A stretch of 64,000 bases of DNA from Insulibacter thermoxylanivorax (GTDB lineage Bacteria > Bacillota > Bacilli > Paenibacillales > DA-C8), in NCBI RefSeq assembly GCF_015472005.1, contig NZ_BMAQ01000033.1, positions 1 through 64,000 on the forward strand, in the 5' to 3' direction. The position numbers were made by a program, and so were the translations under genes. Positions 45,373 through 53,155 of the stretch are shown here, piece after piece (within the stretch, counting starts at the first letter, position 1; every line of letters starts with the position of its first letter). Below the pieces are notes generated by a model. It was given only the letters and a program-made list of their open reading frames with translations. It made no database searches and was not told the DNA's origin.

Positions 45373-45825
45373 ATGGCAAATCAGGAGCAGGCCGTAGAGT
45401 TGGAAGAAATGATGATAGGGGAGGAAATGTCCGCAGATCCATTCTTATTAGCTGATGATGATTACGATGAAGCAGACGATTTCGATGAGTTGGCGAATGA
45501 TGAGGATTTCGATGAAGATGACAATGAAGTATTCAATGATGATGTAAGGACAGCGGATGATGATGACGAAGACGACGAGGACGAAGGCGATGAAGACGAT
45601 GACGAGGACGACGATGATGATGAAGACGATTCTCGAGATGAAGATGCGGAGGATGATGAAGACGACGATGACTACGAAGAAGATGATGATGACGAGGATG
45701 ATGATGAGGATGATGAGGATGATGACGAGGATGATGAGGATGACGAGGATGATGACGAGGATGATGAGGATGATGAGGATGATGACGAGGATGATGAGGA
45801 TGATGACGACAAGGACGATGACTGA
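45373..45825 (+). CDS. Extremely acidic Asp/Glu-rich low-complexity protein
   Basis: A 150-residue protein. Residues 1-45 are ordinary but acidic (MANQEQAVELEEMMIGEEM, DPFLLADDDYDEADDFDEL). From about residue 62 the sequence is almost purely Asp and Glu in DDED- and DDEDDE-type repeats, ending DDKDDD. The DNA consists of GATGA(C/G)GA repeats, so unit gains and losses by slippage are likely. No cysteine, signal peptide or family is recognised. The gene has a proper ribosome binding site, AGGAAAGGAATG. Such polyanionic proteins can bind calcium, cationic polymers or basic proteins; an association with the nearby arginine-rich spore-surface proteins is speculative. Confidence 0.8.
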   Translation: MANQEQAVELEEMMIGEEMSADPFLLADDDYDEADDFDELANDEDFDEDDNEVFNDDVRTADDDDEDDEDEGDEDDDEDDDDDEDDSRDEDAEDDEDDDDYEEDDDDEDDDEDDEDDDEDDEDDEDDDEDDEDDEDDDEDDEDDDDKDDD

Positions 45826-45910
45826 ATTCTTGGTCCTTGGTTAAGTCATAGGAGATGTACATGAATTGAGGCGAATAAGGGAGGCGAATGATTCGTCTCT
45901 CTTTGTTGTT

Positions 45911-45938
45911 GTGCTAGACGATAGAAAATATCGTCCTA
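45911..45938. repeat. Single palindrome of the GAGACGAC/TCGTCTC family (diverged)
   Basis: GCTAGACGAT (45911-45920) pairs with ATCGTCCTAGC (45928-45938). The core ACGATAG...ATCGT is related to the palindromes at 18857-19045. Confidence 0.6.
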
Positions 45939-46083
45939 GCATGTCCTCAGCGCATCTTTCATCATGTGCAAAGGCAGATATGCTGCACACAATCGGCGGA
46001 GGCTTCCTACAGCGGACTTAAATGTGATATGTTAGAAGAGGATACGGAGAAAACTGGCTATATGAAGGAGGCTTTGATCACTG

Positions 46084-47082
46084 ATGATCAGCAAGGCGCA
46101 ACGCGGCACATACAAAGGAGAAGAAGCAGTCATCCTGCAATATGGTACATACGAAGCAACGGTGCTCCCTAATATCGGGGCGAATCTGATCTCTTATCGC
46201 ATCACGGACAAGCAATACACGATTCTAAGGGAACCGGAGTCGATCGAAGAACTGCGTGCCAATCCCGGCGTATACGGGATTCCGATCCTGTTCCCGCCGA
46301 ATCGTTATGAAGACGGGAAATTCCCGTGGAATGGCAAAGTATATGAATTCCCGGTGAACGAAGAAGCGACCAACAACCATCTGCACGGTTTCTTGATGGA
46401 TATCCCTTGGAAAGTCGATCAGATCAGTGCAGACGAAAGTGAAAGCCGTGTCGTTCTGTCTGTAACGGTGGATGAAGATCATCCGGTGTACCGTTACCTG
46501 CCGCACCGCTTCACCGTTCGTCTAAGATATGCACTCGATCGTTTCGGCTTAAGCCAGCAAGTGACGGTACACAATGAAGGCAAGGATGCGATGCCTTGTC
46601 TGCTTGCATTCCATACGGCGATCAACGCTCCGTTCGCGCCGAACAGCAAGCCGTCGGATTATACGTTCAAGATCACGATCGGCAACCGCTGGGAGCTGAA
46701 TGAGCGCATGCTGCCAACGGGTAAATTCCAGCCGCTGACGGCAGAAGAAGAACAGATGAAGCGCGGCGGGGTATCTCCTTATTTTGCAGCGATGGATAAC
46801 CACTATACGAGTAAGCCGCAGAACGGCCGCAACCGCATGGAGTTGTACGATGCGAGCGAACAGGTAACCCTCGTATATGATGTCGGCACGGCATTTAAGC
46901 AATGGATGGTCTGGAACAATAATCGTTCGGAGAAGTTTTTCTGCCCGGAGCCGCAGATGAACCTCGTCAATGCACCGAATGTAGATCTGCCTGCCGATGA
47001 GATCGGCCTGTTAGGTTTACAGCCGGGCGAGATCTTCGAAGAGACGAGCAGAATCTATCTCGTGAATGGAAAACTGTCATAA
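46084..47082 (+). CDS. Aldose 1-epimerase-family protein
   Basis: A 332-residue protein of the galactose mutarotase-like superfamily. Typical elements are ATVLPNIGANLISYR, PILFPPNRYEDG, NNHLHGFLMDIPW (the expected active-site His region), FHTAINAPF, and the C-terminal EKFFCPEPQMNLVNAP with the putative catalytic Glu. The superfamily interconverts anomers of sugars or sugar phosphates; the substrate is unknown. GAAGGAGG lies 12 bases before the ATG, a rather long spacing. It is flanked by the acidic-protein gene and by convergent small genes. Confidence 0.87.
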   Translation: MISKAQRGTYKGEEAVILQYGTYEATVLPNIGANLISYRITDKQYTILREPESIEELRANPGVYGIPILFPPNRYEDGKFPWNGKVYEFPVNEEATNNHLHGFLMDIPWKVDQISADESESRVVLSVTVDEDHPVYRYLPHRFTVRLRYALDRFGLSQQVTVHNEGKDAMPCLLAFHTAINAPFAPNSKPSDYTFKITIGNRWELNERMLPTGKFQPLTAEEEQMKRGGVSPYFAAMDNHYTSKPQNGRNRMELYDASEQVTLVYDVGTAFKQWMVWNNNRSEKFFCPEPQMNLVNAPNVDLPADEIGLLGLQPGEIFEETSRIYLVNGKLS

Positions 47083-47169
47083 GCTGTACTTCATTCTACA
47101 CACGGCACGGTGCGCTGAACTTCTTATGACGAAAGCGCATTAGCTCATTACTATTCATATCTCTAAAAC

Positions 47170-47273
47170 ATGAAGCCGGATACGGGACGAGATCTGCTTC
47201 CTCATCAGCAGTCCTGATTTTGCTCTATCAGGTGTCTGCATGAAGAGAGCAAAGGGACCCGTGTCCGGCTTCA
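47170..47273. repeat. Long inverted repeat behind the epimerase gene
   Basis: TGAAGCCGGATACGGGAC (47171-47188) pairs with GACCCGTGTCCGGCTTCA (about 47256-47273) with one or two mismatches. The roughly 67-base interior has smaller hairpins. CTTTAAC follows. It may be a bidirectional terminator for the convergent genes or a small inserted element. Confidence 0.6.
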
Positions 47274-47326
47274 CTTTAACTATGAAGATCAGTTAGGAAA
47301 GATGCGAAAGATGAGCGATTGATGAC

Positions 47327-47734
47327 TTATGACCTGTCGGGGGCCAAGCTGGGAAATTGGGCGTATCTTCCCCGAACGGGTGAGATGTCCAAATTAAGCA
47401 CCTGACGATTAACCGTCGAATGGGACAGATCTTCACCGCACGGGGATGCGGGACATACGCAACGATGAAGCCACGGCCGTACTGGTGTCCCTAGACGTGT
47501 ATTGCGCAAACGAAGCTGCATGATCTGCTCAGCAAGACGGATCTGATAACGCGCGAGTACAGCGAGTTCATGAGCGGTTTGTTCGTGTTCTGCCGCCGGG
47601 CGGACAGCCGTATACGCTTCGGAGATCGTCTCAGCGATCAAGGCCAAGGCTTGCTGCGAACGGGCCAGGGACTCCAAGATATTCAAGCGGATCTCTTGTT
47701 CTCGCAGGATATCTCGATTCATCACTTCATCCAT
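47327..47734 (-). CDS. Small helical protein, third of a three-gene set
   Basis: A protein of about 135 residues. The N-terminal half is helical (ILREQEIRLNILESLARSQQALALIAETI) and the C-terminal part is polar with Cys pairs (HRCVCPASPCGEDL). The LARSQQALALIAETI segment resembles parts of the two genes upstream, suggesting a shared origin. The start is uncertain: an in-frame ATG at 47734 lies three bases behind AGGAG, and others lie at 47722 and further upstream inside the preceding gene. No known family is recognised. Confidence 0.55.
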   Translation of the reverse strand: MDEVMNRDILREQEIRLNILESLARSQQALALIAETISEAYTAVRPAAEHEQTAHELAVLARYQIRLAEQIMQLRLRNTRLGTPVRPWLHRCVCPASPCGEDLSHSTVNRQVLNLDISPVRGRYAQFPSLAPDRS

Positions 47735-47753
47735 GCACTCCTGATCGATTCCA

Positions 47754-48083
47754 TCATTGATCGAACAGGCTGCTGAGGTCTGCATCGCCGAGTGAAGCGT
47801 TGCCCGAGCTGTCATCGGTGCTCACGAGCAGTTTCAGGTGCCTTGCCAAGCCTGCCTCGATTTTCGTAATTCCTTCGATCACCTCGATGAGCTGTTCGTG
47901 GATTTTGACCGCCTCTTGTAATTGCGATTCATGGTTCGGATAGGCGGACGAGCTGACATGCTGACATGTCCAGCCGCCGGCTTTGCCCATCTCCTTCGCC
48001 TTGGCCTCAAGGATGGCTGCCAGATGATACTGCATGCTCGCATTAGCTGCTAATATTCTAAGATATGCCTGTTCATGTGCCAT
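47754..48083 (-). CDS. Small helical protein, second of a three-gene set
   Basis: A 109-residue protein starting at an ATG behind GGGGGGACC (48083). The N-terminal helix is AHEQAYLRILAANASMQYHLAAILEAKA, followed by KEMGKAGG, a Cys-containing segment (WTCQHVSS) and two more helices (LQEAVKIHEQLIEVIEGITKIEAGLARHL). The helix layout resembles the neighbouring small genes. No family is recognised. The three genes run in the same direction and probably form one transcript. Confidence 0.65.
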   Translation of the reverse strand: MAHEQAYLRILAANASMQYHLAAILEAKAKEMGKAGGWTCQHVSSSAYPNHESQLQEAVKIHEQLIEVIEGITKIEAGLARHLKLLVSTDDSSGNASLGDADLSSLFDQ

Positions 48084-48203
48084 TAGAGGTCCCCCCTTGC
48101 TCAAGCTCCATCTAATCTCCATTCAGCAGCTTTATTCCTCTATCTATACTCCTCGATCCATAGTCCTCAGCATCCTGTTGTCCTCAGTCACAAGCCTCAG
48201 CGA

Positions 48204-48497
48204 TCACTCCTCTTCCTGTTCTCTCAGATTCTCCAACACAGGTTCGAGATTATCCGCCAAGGCCTCCTGCAGATCACCGATGCTGTTCAGATAGGCCGCG
48301 ACATTGCTGGTTAAGTTCATCGCTTGTTCTAGGACTGCATCCTTGCCGCGGAAAGTCATACCTTGAACCGGCACGACGCTGACCAGTTCATGAGCCGTAT
48401 GCAAGGCGATGTCTTTCGCGGCCAGCAGGATATTGGCTAATTCTTCATGTGCCTTGGCCATATGAGATAGAAAATCAGCTGCCTGTTTATCGATCAT
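48204..48497 (-). CDS. Small helical protein, first of a three-gene set
   Basis: A 97-residue all-helical protein. The segment FLSHMAKAHEELANILLAAKDI is the clearest member of the A-x-E-x-L-A-x-I-L pattern shared with the two genes behind it. The C-terminal helix is acidic (EALADNLEPVLENLREQEEE). The ATG at 48497 is chosen from GGGTGGCGAT just upstream; the longer open frame extends into the divergent region. It lies divergent from the YhcN-type lipoprotein gene. Function is unknown. Confidence 0.65.
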   Translation of the reverse strand: MIDKQAADFLSHMAKAHEELANILLAAKDIALHTAHELVSVVPVQGMTFRGKDAVLEQAMNLTSNVAAYLNSIGDLQEALADNLEPVLENLREQEEE

Positions 48498-48663
48498 CGG
48501 ATCGCCACCCGTTGCTGTAAGTTTCTTCATATCAGCATATGATCGGAGGCGGCTTAAGGTTCGAAAGGGATAAAGGTTCTGTGAGGCTCGTATGAATCGC
48601 GGACACAAGATACAAGCTAGGATTAATGTTCCTAAGATTTTGGATCCAGACAGGAGGATGCAC

Positions 48664-49194
48664 ATGATAAGAAAACTCAGTCCAATTCTAGCAACAGCAG
48701 CGATCACGATCGTGCTAGTCTCGTGCGGGCAGTTGAACCGGAGCGGCGATCGACTGCAGATGTCCGGCGAAGAGACGAATTGGCAGGCCTACGATGTGAA
48801 CCATTCGCAAATGCTGAATCGGATGGATATGCACATTAATACGCGTATGGAAGCCGCCGACCATATCGCATCGTATGTGAAGGAATTGGAGCGTGTAGCT
48901 GATGCTGTCGCAATTCGAACCGATCGCCAGATATATGTGGGTGTCAAATTAGCTAATACCTATGCCCGAGAAGGGGATGAGATGTCACCGGCGATGCAAG
49001 TTCGGGTGCTGCAAGCGGTGCGGGCAGCCGATGCGACGGTAACGAATGTCCATGTTTCGAGCAGGCCTGAAGTGTATGATACCATCAAGCGCTATAGATC
49101 GAAGCTGATGAAAGGCGTCTCGGATCGCATCCTTGTCCAATCCTTCAGCACGCGCATGCAGAGCCTGTTCGAGGATTCCGCCCTGAGCCCGTAA
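48664..49194 (+). CDS. YhcN/YlaJ-family sporulation lipoprotein
   Basis: A 176-residue lipoprotein. The signal peptide ends in the lipobox LVSC (residues 18-21), so Cys is lipidated and the protein anchored to a membrane. The C-terminal 110 residues resemble the YhcN/YlaJ domain (HIASYVKELERVADAVAIRTDRQIYVGVKL, VTNVHVSS and YRSKLMKG). Family members are found in spore inner membranes of Bacilli and affect germination. AGGAGG six bases before the ATG at 48664 sets the start. Proximity to gerE agrees with a sporulation role. Confidence 0.8.
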   Translation: MIRKLSPILATAAITIVLVSCGQLNRSGDRLQMSGEETNWQAYDVNHSQMLNRMDMHINTRMEAADHIASYVKELERVADAVAIRTDRQIYVGVKLANTYAREGDEMSPAMQVRVLQAVRAADATVTNVHVSSRPEVYDTIKRYRSKLMKGVSDRILVQSFSTRMQSLFEDSALSP

Positions 49195-49221
49195 ACTTGC
49201 CCATTTTGCCTTGATAACCGC

Positions 49222-49249
49222 ACCATTGATGTTACCCCTTCATACTATA
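49222..49249 (+). promoter_or_regulatory. SigK-type promoter of gerE
   Basis: CATACTATA (49241-49249) is an exact match to the -10 consensus CATANNNTA of late mother-cell SigK. ACC (49222-49224) lies 16 bases upstream as -35. Transcription would begin about 60 bases before the gerE ATG. Confidence 0.65.
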
Positions 49250-49314
49250 TCTCTGACTGTATCCCTAAACCTTGTAACATATAAAAGCCCGGGCAAGGAG
49301 GGGTGACAATATTG

Positions 49315-49536
49315 ATGAAGGGTAACGACCATAAGAACAAAATATTGACAAATCGTGAGCGTGAAGTGTTTGAGTTGCTTGTGCAGGACAAGACGACGAA
49401 GGACATAGCAGAGCAGCTGTTTATCAGCGAGAAAACCGTGCGCAATCACATCTCCAATGTTATGCAAAAATTGAATGTTAAGGGTCGTTCGCAAGCGGTT
49501 GTCGAGTTGATTCGGCTCGGGGAGCTCAGCATCTAA
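49315..49536 (+). CDS. gerE: Spore germination/coat regulator GerE
   Basis: GerE is a small LuxR-type DNA-binding protein that controls late coat genes in the mother cell together with SigK. The product is 73 residues, like Bacillus GerE. The LuxR-type helix-turn-helix is LTNREREVFELLVQDKTTKD followed by IAEQLFISEKTVRNHISNVM. The ATG at 49315 is chosen from its distance to AAGGAGGGGTGA; a TTG at 49312 is possible. It has its own SigK-type promoter and its own terminator. Confidence 0.93.
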   Translation: MKGNDHKNKILTNREREVFELLVQDKTTKDIAEQLFISEKTVRNHISNVMQKLNVKGRSQAVVELIRLGELSI

Positions 49537-49565
49537 CGATTCCATGTGAAGACCTCACTTTAAGG

Positions 49566-49611
49566 ACCTTCTTTCTGTATTGCCGTGGCTATGCGGAAAG
49601 AAGGTTATTAA
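49566..49611 (+). terminator. Terminator of gerE
   Basis: ACCTTCTTTC (49566-49575) pairs with GAAAGAAGGT (49596-49605) and is followed by TATTAATTT. Confidence 0.78.
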
Positions 49612-49709
49612 TTTGCGTGGTCACCTGTGTGGACATACGTGTATTGAATCTGAGATGCGGGGAAGCGTACAATGGACATATCGTTAAGCAACGGAAGGAG
49701 TATGCTAAG

Positions 49710-50705
49710 GTGTCCGCTTATCATATCTATGAGCATGGGATCGTCCGTGTGAAGGTGCCGGTGCCCTTCCCCTTGCGGTGGGTGAACGGCTATATCCTGC
49801 ATGACGATGAGGGATATGTGATCATCGATCCCGGTTTACATACCGAGAGCTCGATCCAAGCTTGGGGGATGGTTTGGGAAGAGCTGCAGATTGCGCCGCA
49901 GCAGATCAACAAGATCATCCTGACGCATCACCACCCCGATCACTATGGATTGGCCGGGTGGATGCAGCAGAGGACGGGCAGTGAAGTCTATATGTCCCGT
50001 ACCGGTCATGGGCTTGCGCAGCGCATGTGGAGCCTCCATTCCGGCGAGTGGATGACAGATGCGCTCTGCCGCATGTTCGCTGCACACGGACTTCCTCAGG
50101 ACAAGCAGGAGAAGATGCGCGAGCATCTGCGAAGCTTCTATCCCTTGGTGTCCCCGCATCCTGAGGTCCGTTATCTGGAGGAGGGGGAGGAGTGGCAAGC
50201 GGGTTCGCTTCATTTTCAGACGATCTCCGTGTCCGGACATGCGGATCAGCATCTGGTCTTCATCGATCAGGAGCGCAAGCTCATGTTCTGCGGCGATCAT
50301 GTCTTGCCGCGGATCACGCCGAACATCAGCTATCTGCCTGATGAAGACGCAGATCCCTTGCATGCCTACTTAACGGATCTGGATAAGCTGGCTTCCTATG
50401 ATGTCCAGATCGTTTTCCCGGGACACCGGGATCCGTTCACGAATTTACAAGCTAGAGCAGAAGAGCTGCGGAGGCATCATGTCAAGCGTCTGCTGAAGAT
50501 GATCGACCTGGTGCAGTCACCGGCAAATGTCTATGATGTCTGCTTGGCCATGTTCGGCGAGGGGCTGTCGATCCACCAGCTGCGCTTTGCGATGTCGGAG
50601 ACGCTGGCTCATCTTGTCTATCTGCGGCGGCGTGGCTATGTACATATGGACGAGACAGGCTTGCCCTATCGCTTCATCAAGATCCGGGATTACCGGACGG
50701 AATAA
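49710..50705 (+). CDS. Metallo-beta-lactamase-fold hydrolase
   Basis: A 331-residue hydrolase of the MBL fold. The zinc motif is THHHPDHYG (about residues 103-111), further ligands are in VSGHADQH, FCGDHVLP and FPGHRDP. The last 70 residues look like the helical/winged-helix C-domain of glyoxalase II-like or LACTB2-like members (NVYDVCLAMFGEGLS). Substrates of the family are thioesters, lactones or nucleic acids, and this one cannot be named. The GTG at 49710 follows GGAAGGAG. It ends 16 bp inside the convergent PgpA-like gene. Confidence 0.85.
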   Translation: MSAYHIYEHGIVRVKVPVPFPLRWVNGYILHDDEGYVIIDPGLHTESSIQAWGMVWEELQIAPQQINKIILTHHHPDHYGLAGWMQQRTGSEVYMSRTGHGLAQRMWSLHSGEWMTDALCRMFAAHGLPQDKQEKMREHLRSFYPLVSPHPEVRYLEEGEEWQAGSLHFQTISVSGHADQHLVFIDQERKLMFCGDHVLPRITPNISYLPDEDADPLHAYLTDLDKLASYDVQIVFPGHRDPFTNLQARAEELRRHHVKRLLKMIDLVQSPANVYDVCLAMFGEGLSIHQLRFAMSETLAHLVYLRRRGYVHMDETGLPYRFIKIRDYRTE

Positions 50706-51190
50706 CGGGTATGGGCGATCCGGCTGCTGGCGGCGGCTGCGATCGCACCGACGATATCATCAAGGAAGGTGTGGATCTCTCCATCTTCCTTATTGTTTAG
50801 TCTTCGCAGGATGCCGGGTTTGATCTTGTCGATATAGCCGAAGTTCGTCATGCCGATGCTGCCGTAGACATTGGTGATCGATAGGGACAGGATCTCATCG
50901 CAGCCGTACAAGCCCTCATCGAATTCAATGATCTCCTGCAGCGGGCTTTCTAATTTGCCTTCTTCGGCGAAGACATCCATCTGGATGCCCGTGAGGATGC
51001 AGTTCTGCACCTCGCGTTTGGCGAGTACGCGTTCTATATTTTTGATGCATTCTTCCATTGTGAGATCCTCTATGTAATCGCCTTGCAACAGCATAACCAG
51101 CTCTGCAATATCCTCCAGCGTAACGCCGCGGCGCTTCATCCACTCCCGGGCGGCTTCCCTTGTTTTGTATCCTTGTAAACTTTTCTTCAT
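50690..51190 (-). CDS. PgpA/YutG-family phosphatidylglycerophosphatase-like protein
   Basis: A 166-residue soluble protein of the PgpA family in its Bacillus form (YutG), which in the family dephosphorylates phosphatidylglycerophosphate. Motifs are TREAAREWMKRRGV at the start, EFDEGLYGCDEILSLSITNVYGSIG in the middle and GEIHTFLDDIVGAIAAAA near the C-terminus. The second half holds the conserved Asp, Thr and Asn residues. It is convergent with the preceding gene and overlaps it by 16 bp. No membrane segments are evident, as in YutG. Confidence 0.85.
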   Translation of the reverse strand: MKKSLQGYKTREAAREWMKRRGVTLEDIAELVMLLQGDYIEDLTMEECIKNIERVLAKREVQNCILTGIQMDVFAEEGKLESPLQEIIEFDEGLYGCDEILSLSITNVYGSIGMTNFGYIDKIKPGILRRLNNKEDGEIHTFLDDIVGAIAAAASSRIAHTRYSVR

Positions 51191-51266
51191 GTCTTGAATC
51201 TCCTTATGAAATATCAGCGTTCCTTATCCATCTGACATTATAGTCATTAGTAAGCAGATGTATACT

Positions 51267-51296
51267 TTGAGGAAAATTCTTTACAAACCATACAAT
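51267..51296 (+). promoter_or_regulatory. SigA-like promoter before a small hypothetical gene
   Basis: TTGAGG (51267-51272) and TACAAT (51291-51296) are 18 bp apart. It precedes the small frame at 51364. Confidence 0.5.
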
Positions 51297-51363
51297 TATT
51301 ACAGAATGAAAGTGTGGAAGTATTGTGCAGACGGCTTCTTGCCCCTGCACATTTATTGATTTG

Positions 51364-51675
51364 ATGCGTATCTTGCGTTGGAGTTACATATCGCTGGTCA
51401 TCATCGCTGTGCTATTTGATGATAAGGGGAGAGCAACGACTTTTATGATCGGATTCATGTTTGCTGATCGGAACTTTGATATATTCGCGATCTTTCTGAC
51501 TCATGTTGATGGTAAATCGACCGGATGGTCTGACGATACAGGGTATGTCTTGGCCGCACCGGCAAGGAATTACGAAGAAGGGAAGGCAGTGACCAGGCGC
51601 TTTGCCAAAGGGATCTGGCAAAACTGGGATCCTTCGCCGAAGGATGGATCGGATGAATCGCTTGATCTTTCTTAA
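51364..51675 (+). CDS. Hypothetical small protein
   Basis: A frame of about 103 residues, MRILRWSYISLVIIAVLF at the start and KAVTRRFAKGIWQNWDPS near the end. Residues 5-20 are hydrophobic and could be a membrane helix. No family is recognised. Support comes from a promoter just upstream and a hairpin immediately after the stop codon. The start is uncertain; an ATG at 51447 with GGGGAGAG upstream would give a shorter soluble form. Confidence 0.4.
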   Translation: MRILRWSYISLVIIAVLFDDKGRATTFMIGFMFADRNFDIFAIFLTHVDGKSTGWSDDTGYVLAAPARNYEEGKAVTRRFAKGIWQNWDPSPKDGSDESLDLS

Positions 51676-51722
51676 GCCTGCACAGTCCGCTGATCAGAGA
51701 CAGCTCTAGTGCGTGCTTTTTA
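51673..51722 (+). terminator. Hairpin terminator after the small hypothetical gene
   Basis: AAGCCTGCAC pairs with GTGCGTGCTT with one mismatch, followed by TTTATT. Its left arm overlaps the stop codon of the small frame. Confidence 0.5.
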
Positions 51723-51823
51723 TTATGCAAAAAAATCTCGGACATGGCTCGTTAATCAGTTATAAAACAAGCAGGGGCTCGTATACATAGTAGTACAACA
51801 TTACATGAGGAGGACATATCACT

Positions 51824-52873
51824 ATGAGCAAAAGAACAGCAAAGTGGCTCATCATCCCGGCACTCATCATGGTCCTGCTGGCAGGCTGTTCAACGGAACA
51901 ACCCTCGCCGTCCCCATCCATTGATCCGCCGCCGGAAGGGGCTTGGGAAGATGTGCTTGACGAACAATGGGAGATGGATGAGATGGGTGAAGGGGCGGAG
52001 AAGGGCGCCTATGCTCCAGTTACGTTATATTATAAAGACGAGTATGGACACGTTGCCCCGGTGACGATGCGCATTCCGATGACGCCGGAGATTGCCCAGC
52101 GTGCTCTGGAATATATGATCGACGGCAACACCTCCAGCAAGGAGCTGCCGGCAGGATTCACAGGACTTATTCCAGCGGGCACCACCGTGCTTGGCATGCA
52201 GATCGTCGAGGATGAGAAACTGGCGATTGTGGATTTCTCGCCGGAGTTTGCAAGCTATGATGCCAAAGACGAACGGAAGATCGTCGAGGCGATCACCTGG
52301 GCGCTGACGAGCTTCCCGACGATCGATAAGGTGAAGCTTTGGATCAACGGCGTGCCGCTTCATGAGATGCCGGTCAACGGACTGCCGCTGCAAGAGCCTT
52401 TGACAAGATCCTTTGGAATAAATCTGGAGAGTATAGAAGGCGTCCATCTCGCATCGGCTCAGCCGATCACTCTGTACTTTAAGAGTGAGACGAAGGACGG
52501 CTTTGAGTACTTGGTGCCTGTTACCCGGATGATCCAGCACAGCGAGGACAAGGCAGCAGCCGTCCTGCGTGAACTGATCGAGGGGCCGAACAGCCAAGGG
52601 TTGTACGCGGTTTTAGCGCCGGATGTTGAGGTGTTGGAGCTCGCGGCCATGGACGATCTCGTGATGGTGGATTTCAATGACTACATATTGGATCCTGAAT
52701 TCCGCATCTTGGAAGAGTCCATGCAGTCCGTGATCCTGTCCTTGACGGAGAACCAGGTTGCGGATCAAGTCCAGATCAAAGTGAACGGCAATGTTGAGGT
52801 GCTTAGCAGCGACAATCAGAGCCTGACCCAACCGGTATCCCGCCCGGATCACATCAATTGGTATAATCTTTAA
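51824..52873 (+). CDS. gerM: Germination/sporulation lipoprotein GerM
   Basis: A 349-residue lipoprotein. The signal peptide ends in the lipobox LAGC (residues 19-22). After an acidic, proline-containing linker come two GERMN domains (about residues 65-185 and 225-345), each with VTLYY or ITLYFK at the start and a VDF segment (AIVDFSPEF, VMVDFNDY). Bacillus GerM is needed for a proper engulfment/germination complex at the forespore. The order gerM-rph-xtp downstream is conserved in Bacilli, which supports the name. GGAGGAC precedes the ATG. Confidence 0.92.
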   Translation: MSKRTAKWLIIPALIMVLLAGCSTEQPSPSPSIDPPPEGAWEDVLDEQWEMDEMGEGAEKGAYAPVTLYYKDEYGHVAPVTMRIPMTPEIAQRALEYMIDGNTSSKELPAGFTGLIPAGTTVLGMQIVEDEKLAIVDFSPEFASYDAKDERKIVEAITWALTSFPTIDKVKLWINGVPLHEMPVNGLPLQEPLTRSFGINLESIEGVHLASAQPITLYFKSETKDGFEYLVPVTRMIQHSEDKAAAVLRELIEGPNSQGLYAVLAPDVEVLELAAMDDLVMVDFNDYILDPEFRILEESMQSVILSLTENQVADQVQIKVNGNVEVLSSDNQSLTQPVSRPDHINWYNL

Positions 52874-52898
52874 TCGAAACTCTAATCGGCAGCCTGTT

Positions 52899-52928
52899 GA
52901 GCGTCCGCCTGCTTCAGTGCGGACGCTC
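52899..52928 (+). terminator. Hairpin behind gerM
   Basis: GAGCGTCCGC (52899-52908) pairs perfectly with GCGGACGCTC (52919-52928). No T-tract follows, so full termination is doubtful. Confidence 0.55.
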
Positions 52929-53094
52929 TCGGTATTGAGTGCATTTATTTTGAGATGATTTTCCTTTCTTCGTTTGTTACAATAGGGAGCGGCATACGCT
53001 TGGGATTCAGCATATGTGATGCAAGGCAGAGCTTAGGCAAAGCAGTGATGCAAGCAGGATAGAGCTTAGGCAAACTCGGGCATGATGTATAGAG

Positions 53095-53138
53095 AGTGAA
53101 CACGTAGTGAACATGTAGTGAACATGTAGTGAACACGT
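53095..53138 (+). repeat. Four 11-bp tandem repeats before rph
   Basis: AGTGAACACGT, AGTGAACATGT, AGTGAACATGT and AGTGAACACGT lie head to tail at 53095, 53106, 53117 and 53128. The array ends right before the ribosome binding site AAGGAGG of rph. One unit equals about one helical turn. Confidence 0.9.
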
Positions 53139-53155
53139 TAAGGAGGAAACGATCA

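Noticed and set aside
45533-45862. Histidine- and proline-rich frame opposite the acidic gene
   Set aside because: It is the mirror of the GATGACGA repeats on the other strand; no start signals are present, while the acidic frame has a binding site.
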